From Nitrosopumilus sp. (GTDB taxonomy: Archaea; Thermoproteota; Nitrososphaeria; Nitrososphaerales; Nitrosopumilaceae), in contig JAOTWS010000002.1 in the NCBI GenBank assembly GCA_029862745.1, positions 62,001 to 126,000 on the forward strand: 64,000 bases of DNA. The letters run 5' to 3'. A program made the translations under genes and the position numbers. Positions 61,293 through 64,000 of this stretch are shown in pieces. The notes under the pieces were generated by a model. The model was not told the DNA's origin. It made no database searches and saw nothing but the letters and a program-made list of their open reading frames with translations. Every line of letters starts with the position of its first letter. The stretch's first letter is position 1.

Positions 61293-61560
61293 ATGAAACA
61301 CGTAAAAACCTGTGATTTCAGAACCCTGATTCTGAAATTGTTAAATTACACAACAAGAAAAATTTGACATGATCATATAGGTGCTAGAGAGACATTTCTT
61401 GGGAGCATATCAAATTATGTTATGCACAAAACAAAGATTCTTGTATTGGTTCTAAAACAAACAGGTTTCATTTTTGTATGTTTTTAATTCTAGATATTTT
61501 ATTAGTATAATAACCTACAAGTAAGGGAAATATAAAAAAATAACTTTGATGATGTAAGTG
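61293..61560. other. Intergenic stretch with inverted repeat and DnaJ-like gene promoter
   Basis: About 270 bases with no gene. It holds a perfect 9-bp inverted repeat (ATTTCAGAA at 61315-61323 and TTCTGAAAT at 61330-61338, spacer CCCTGA) and, at 61530-61540, a TATA box TATAAAAAAA about 27 bases before the ATG at 61561. The dyad could be an operator or a transcript end. Confidence 0.45.
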
Positions 61561-62715
61561 ATGGTAGAAAATAACTATGATATTTTAGGAATAGTAGAAG
61601 GTTCTACTGAAAAAGAGATTCGAGATGCATTTAGACGATTAGCCCTTCAATTTCATTCAGATCGAGGTGGAGAGAATGAACAATTTATCAAAATCAAACA
61701 AGCATATGATGATCTAAAAATTGGAAAAAAGTATCCTGATACCGACATTGAAAAAATAAAGAATGCAAGAGTGTATTCTGAAGATAATGAATCTGATGTT
61801 AGAAAGAAAAATCAGATACTTGGTCAAGAATTATTTAAAGAAATGAAAACAGCTGAAGAATGGGCAGCTGCACTAAACAGAACGAATTCAACTGGAATTA
61901 GATTATTTGGATCAAAAACTCTTGGTGAAATAGAATTAGAAAGAAAAGCAACAGGTACTTTATCAATTAAAGGAAATTTTATGGCAGGAAGTCTAACTTA
62001 TGATGGTCCAATAATTATGCAAGGAAGTATAACAAGCCCATCTTGGACACAGGAATATCAAACAAATATACATTTAACTAAAGGGGATTTCAAATTCATT
62101 GATCCTTTAGAAAATAAATACAAAATTGATAATGGTGCTAGAATAACTGTTGATCATGGAAATGTTATCGTAGGAAATGTTTATGGTAGAAAATACAGAG
62201 TTGAAGATCTAGATGGAAGAGTAGGAATTTTTCAAATTCAGGAACATAAAACATGTATCTCAGCTCCAAATGGAAAAATTATTGTTGAAAATGTTGTTAA
62301 TACTGTATTATTAGAGGCTGATTCTATTATTGTTCTAAATGTTGAAGATGATGTAACATTATCTGCACGTGAAATTTTATTTTACGGGAGTAAGCTTACC
62401 TATGATTCTACAATTGAATTAAAACAAGGTGGTTCAATACGATTTTTTGAAAATTTTTCAATTCAAGGATTAAGTGGTGATGCAATGATCAAACTTGAAA
62501 ATGGTAAAAAAATTAGAATGTTTAATCTCAAAACTAAAAGAATTAAAGATTTACCTGATGAATTTATTCCAAATAAAGAAAATTATGCAAAAGATGCCAC
62601 TATGGTTGGGCATGGATTTACAATTACATATGATATGTTAGATAATCTCTCAAAAAAACCAACTAAAAAACAAAAAACTAGTTGGGCATCAAAGCTTGGC
62701 TTTTCAAAAAATTAA
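61561..62715 (+). CDS. J-domain protein with degenerate HPD motif and beta-rich domain
   Basis: ATG 61561 is preferred to the GTG just before it. Residues 4-60 form a J domain: YDILGIVEGSTEKEIRDAFRRLALQFHSDRGGENEQF, in which the invariant HPD is His32-Ser33-Asp34. The HPD Pro is needed to stimulate Hsp70 ATPase in known J proteins. Residues about 95-340 are a beta-rich repeat domain similar in style to polymer-forming (bactofilin-like) or beta-helix proteins (GNFMAGSLTYDGPIIMQGSIT). The C terminus is basic. Function unknown. Confidence 0.75.
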   Translation: MVENNYDILGIVEGSTEKEIRDAFRRLALQFHSDRGGENEQFIKIKQAYDDLKIGKKYPDTDIEKIKNARVYSEDNESDVRKKNQILGQELFKEMKTAEEWAAALNRTNSTGIRLFGSKTLGEIELERKATGTLSIKGNFMAGSLTYDGPIIMQGSITSPSWTQEYQTNIHLTKGDFKFIDPLENKYKIDNGARITVDHGNVIVGNVYGRKYRVEDLDGRVGIFQIQEHKTCISAPNGKIIVENVVNTVLLEADSIIVLNVEDDVTLSAREILFYGSKLTYDSTIELKQGGSIRFFENFSIQGLSGDAMIKLENGKKIRMFNLKTKRIKDLPDEFIPNKENYAKDATMVGHGFTITYDMLDNLSKKPTKKQKTSWASKLGFSKN

Positions 62716-62770
62716 CTAATTCATATTTTTAGCATTACAAAAAAATTAAATTTATACCGGTAAACATGGA

Positions 62771-64000
62771 TTACCTTCCTCCAAATCTATCTAATTCTGT
62801 TCTTCTAACTTCAAATACATTGTAATCATACTTTTGTTTTAATTCAATAACACACAATTCAATAAACTCATACCCCGTCAATTTTTTTGCCATTTTATAC
62901 ATATTCTCACCAATAACAAAGCTATTTCTTGGACAAAGAGAATTAATTTTAAAACATCGATTGACTGTAGGACCAAAAATATCACTAATATTAGAAGTAT
63001 TGCTCTCTGCCACTTTTACTGAACCATATGTTAAACTAATCTTGTAATCTAATTTAGGTAAGTTTGCTGCTTTAAGCTTTTCTTGTAATTTACCGTGAGA
63101 TTCAATCATTGACAAACAACATTCTACAACATTTTTCAATACTGCATCATCTGTAATGTCTACATTTGAAAATCTGAACATCAAAGCATCTCCAATATTT
63201 TTAACTACTTGACCTTTGTATTCTTGAATAATTTTTGCCATAAAATTAAGAAATATTTCGTATAATTTTGTAATGTCTTGATCAGATAATTTTGAAGTTA
63301 TTCTAGTAGAATCTGACATATCAACTACTCCAACACAATCATTTTGTTCATGTTGCGAAAACTTTAACATATCACCTTTAAGCTGTTTGATGACTTCTTC
63401 TTTTTGTTTGATCTCAATTAATGACTCTTGTAGTTTTTGTGCCATTGAATCAAATGCATTTGATAATTCTTCAATTTCATCTCCAGTTTTAATACTAGTT
63501 CTAACATCAAAATTTCCGCTTGAAATTTTATTGGCAGCAATTTTTAATTTTATTAACGGTCTTGAAATTGATTTTGATATTACAAAAGCAACAATACTCA
63601 TTACTATAGTAATTACTATTCCTGTCTGAAGAATTCTTTCTTGTAGGATGTTTATTGGTTTTTCTACTTCTGATTTATCAATTTCTACTAACAAAACAAT
63701 TCCTAAATCAACTGCACAATATGAAGAGCCGTAGATTGGAATATTTCTATAATCTTCATAAAATCCTAAATAATTTTCTCCTTCCTTAAAACATTTTTGA
63801 ACACCTAAAGTATCTACTTTCTGATTAAACACTACATCTTCATAAAATCTAGATTCAGATAACATCAAAAATTTGTCACTTACAATATAAGATTCTCCAG
63901 TTTCTCCTAACCCACTTCTATTTAGAAGAACACTATCTATTGCAGCAGTTCGCATTCGTGAAATTATTACTCCAATTGACTCATCACCTTTTTTACTCTC
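62771..64000 (-). CDS. Cache-HAMP-adenylate/guanylate cyclase receptor, N terminus cut by window
   Basis: The frame is open to the window edge at 64000, so the start lies outside; ATG 63955 is only an internal Met. In the visible part an extracytoplasmic Cache-like sensor comes first (GESYIVSDKFLMLSESRF), then a transmembrane helix (TGIVITIVMSIVAFVIS), a HAMP linker (PLIKLKIAANKISSGNFDVR) and a class III nucleotide cyclase domain with VVDMSDSTRIT and VKNIGDALMFRF carrying the two metal Asp residues. It would sense a ligand outside and form cyclic nucleotide inside, if active. Confidence 0.82.
   Translation of the reverse strand, partial: ESKKGDESIGVIISRMRTAAIDSVLLNRSGLGETGESYIVSDKFLMLSESRFYEDVVFNQKVDTLGVQKCFKEGENYLGFYEDYRNIPIYGSSYCAVDLGIVLLVEIDKSEVEKPINILQERILQTGIVITIVMSIVAFVISKSISRPLIKLKIAANKISSGNFDVRTSIKTGDEIEELSNAFDSMAQKLQESLIEIKQKEEVIKQLKGDMLKFSQHEQNDCVGVVDMSDSTRITSKLSDQDITKLYEIFLNFMAKIIQEYKGQVVKNIGDALMFRFSNVDITDDAVLKNVVECCLSMIESHGKLQEKLKAANLPKLDYKISLTYGSVKVAESNTSNISDIFGPTVNRCFKINSLCPRNSFVIGENMYKMAKKLTGYEFIELCVIELKQKYDYNVFEVRRTELDRFGGR

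Noticed and set aside
1-64000. Insertion sequences, integrases or prophage genes
   Set aside because: No transposase, integrase or long terminal inverted repeats were seen despite the rearranged and decayed loci.

Overview
The window reads as about 64 kb of an AT-rich, gene-dense chromosome from an archaeon of the Nitrososphaerota (Thaumarchaeota), most likely a Nitrosopumilus-like marine group. Direct support is the archaeal information-processing set: two-subunit DNA polymerase D, PCNA, GINS, Orc1/Cdc6, TFB (two copies), TFS, Rpo11, a thermosome, GGGP synthase for ether lipids, an archaeal CCA-adding enzyme, many TTG/GTG starts and leaderless promoters with a TATA box about 25 bases before the start codon. 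Placement in an ammonia-oxidising lineage is inferred from protein families (CFI-box secreted proteins, KamA-type protein, cobalamin genes); no amo genes are present here.

Layout. 1-10 kb: tyrS, cbiH, a duplicated-domain secreted protein, aspartate kinase, then a minus-strand cluster pcn-tfs-rpoL, a pair of tandem paralogous microproteins, a phosphatase, a cyclase-family hydrolase, a stand-alone Lrp/AsnC sensor domain and a class V aminotransferase. 10-28 kb: mixed metabolism and secreted proteins (SDR, CysQ-like phosphatase facing CysC, hemerythrin, two TFBs, fluoride channel, NDH-2, cyclophilin with CFI box, cbiE, a cupredoxin-like protein without copper ligands, SpoIIM family), interrupted by several decayed gene fragments and a GC-rich structured stretch that may be an unannotated RNA. 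28-38 kb: a replication island with DP1, Orc1/Cdc6, a probable origin (two 31-bp ORB-type repeats, an inverted third copy, AT-rich DNA, four TGTTAACA palindromes), four small putative DNA-binding or unknown genes, GGGP synthase and DP2, then glyA and the thermosome. 40-58 kb: two glutamine synthetases, GINS, AN1 zinc finger, SDR, SQR-like flavoprotein, tRNA-Pro, a kinase/CCA enzyme/ThpR operon, a P-loop kinase with UPF0201 partner, a sirtuin/RNase Z/Trm11/Prs operon, an MscS channel and a KamA-type radical SAM enzyme. 58-64 kb: APC permease, VIT1-like transporter, damaged CBS and Usp remnants, a J-domain protein with HSD in place of HPD, and a Cache-HAMP-cyclase receptor cut by the window end.

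The best candidates for something not yet described are the origin neighbourhood (TGTTAACA palindromes feeding a winged-helix gene, plus a membrane-anchored winged-helix protein with TGTGAT sites in its promoter), the structured RNA candidate at about 11433-11530, and a rearrangement junction at about 21597 where a Cdc48 remnant abuts an ACT-domain gene missing its N terminus.
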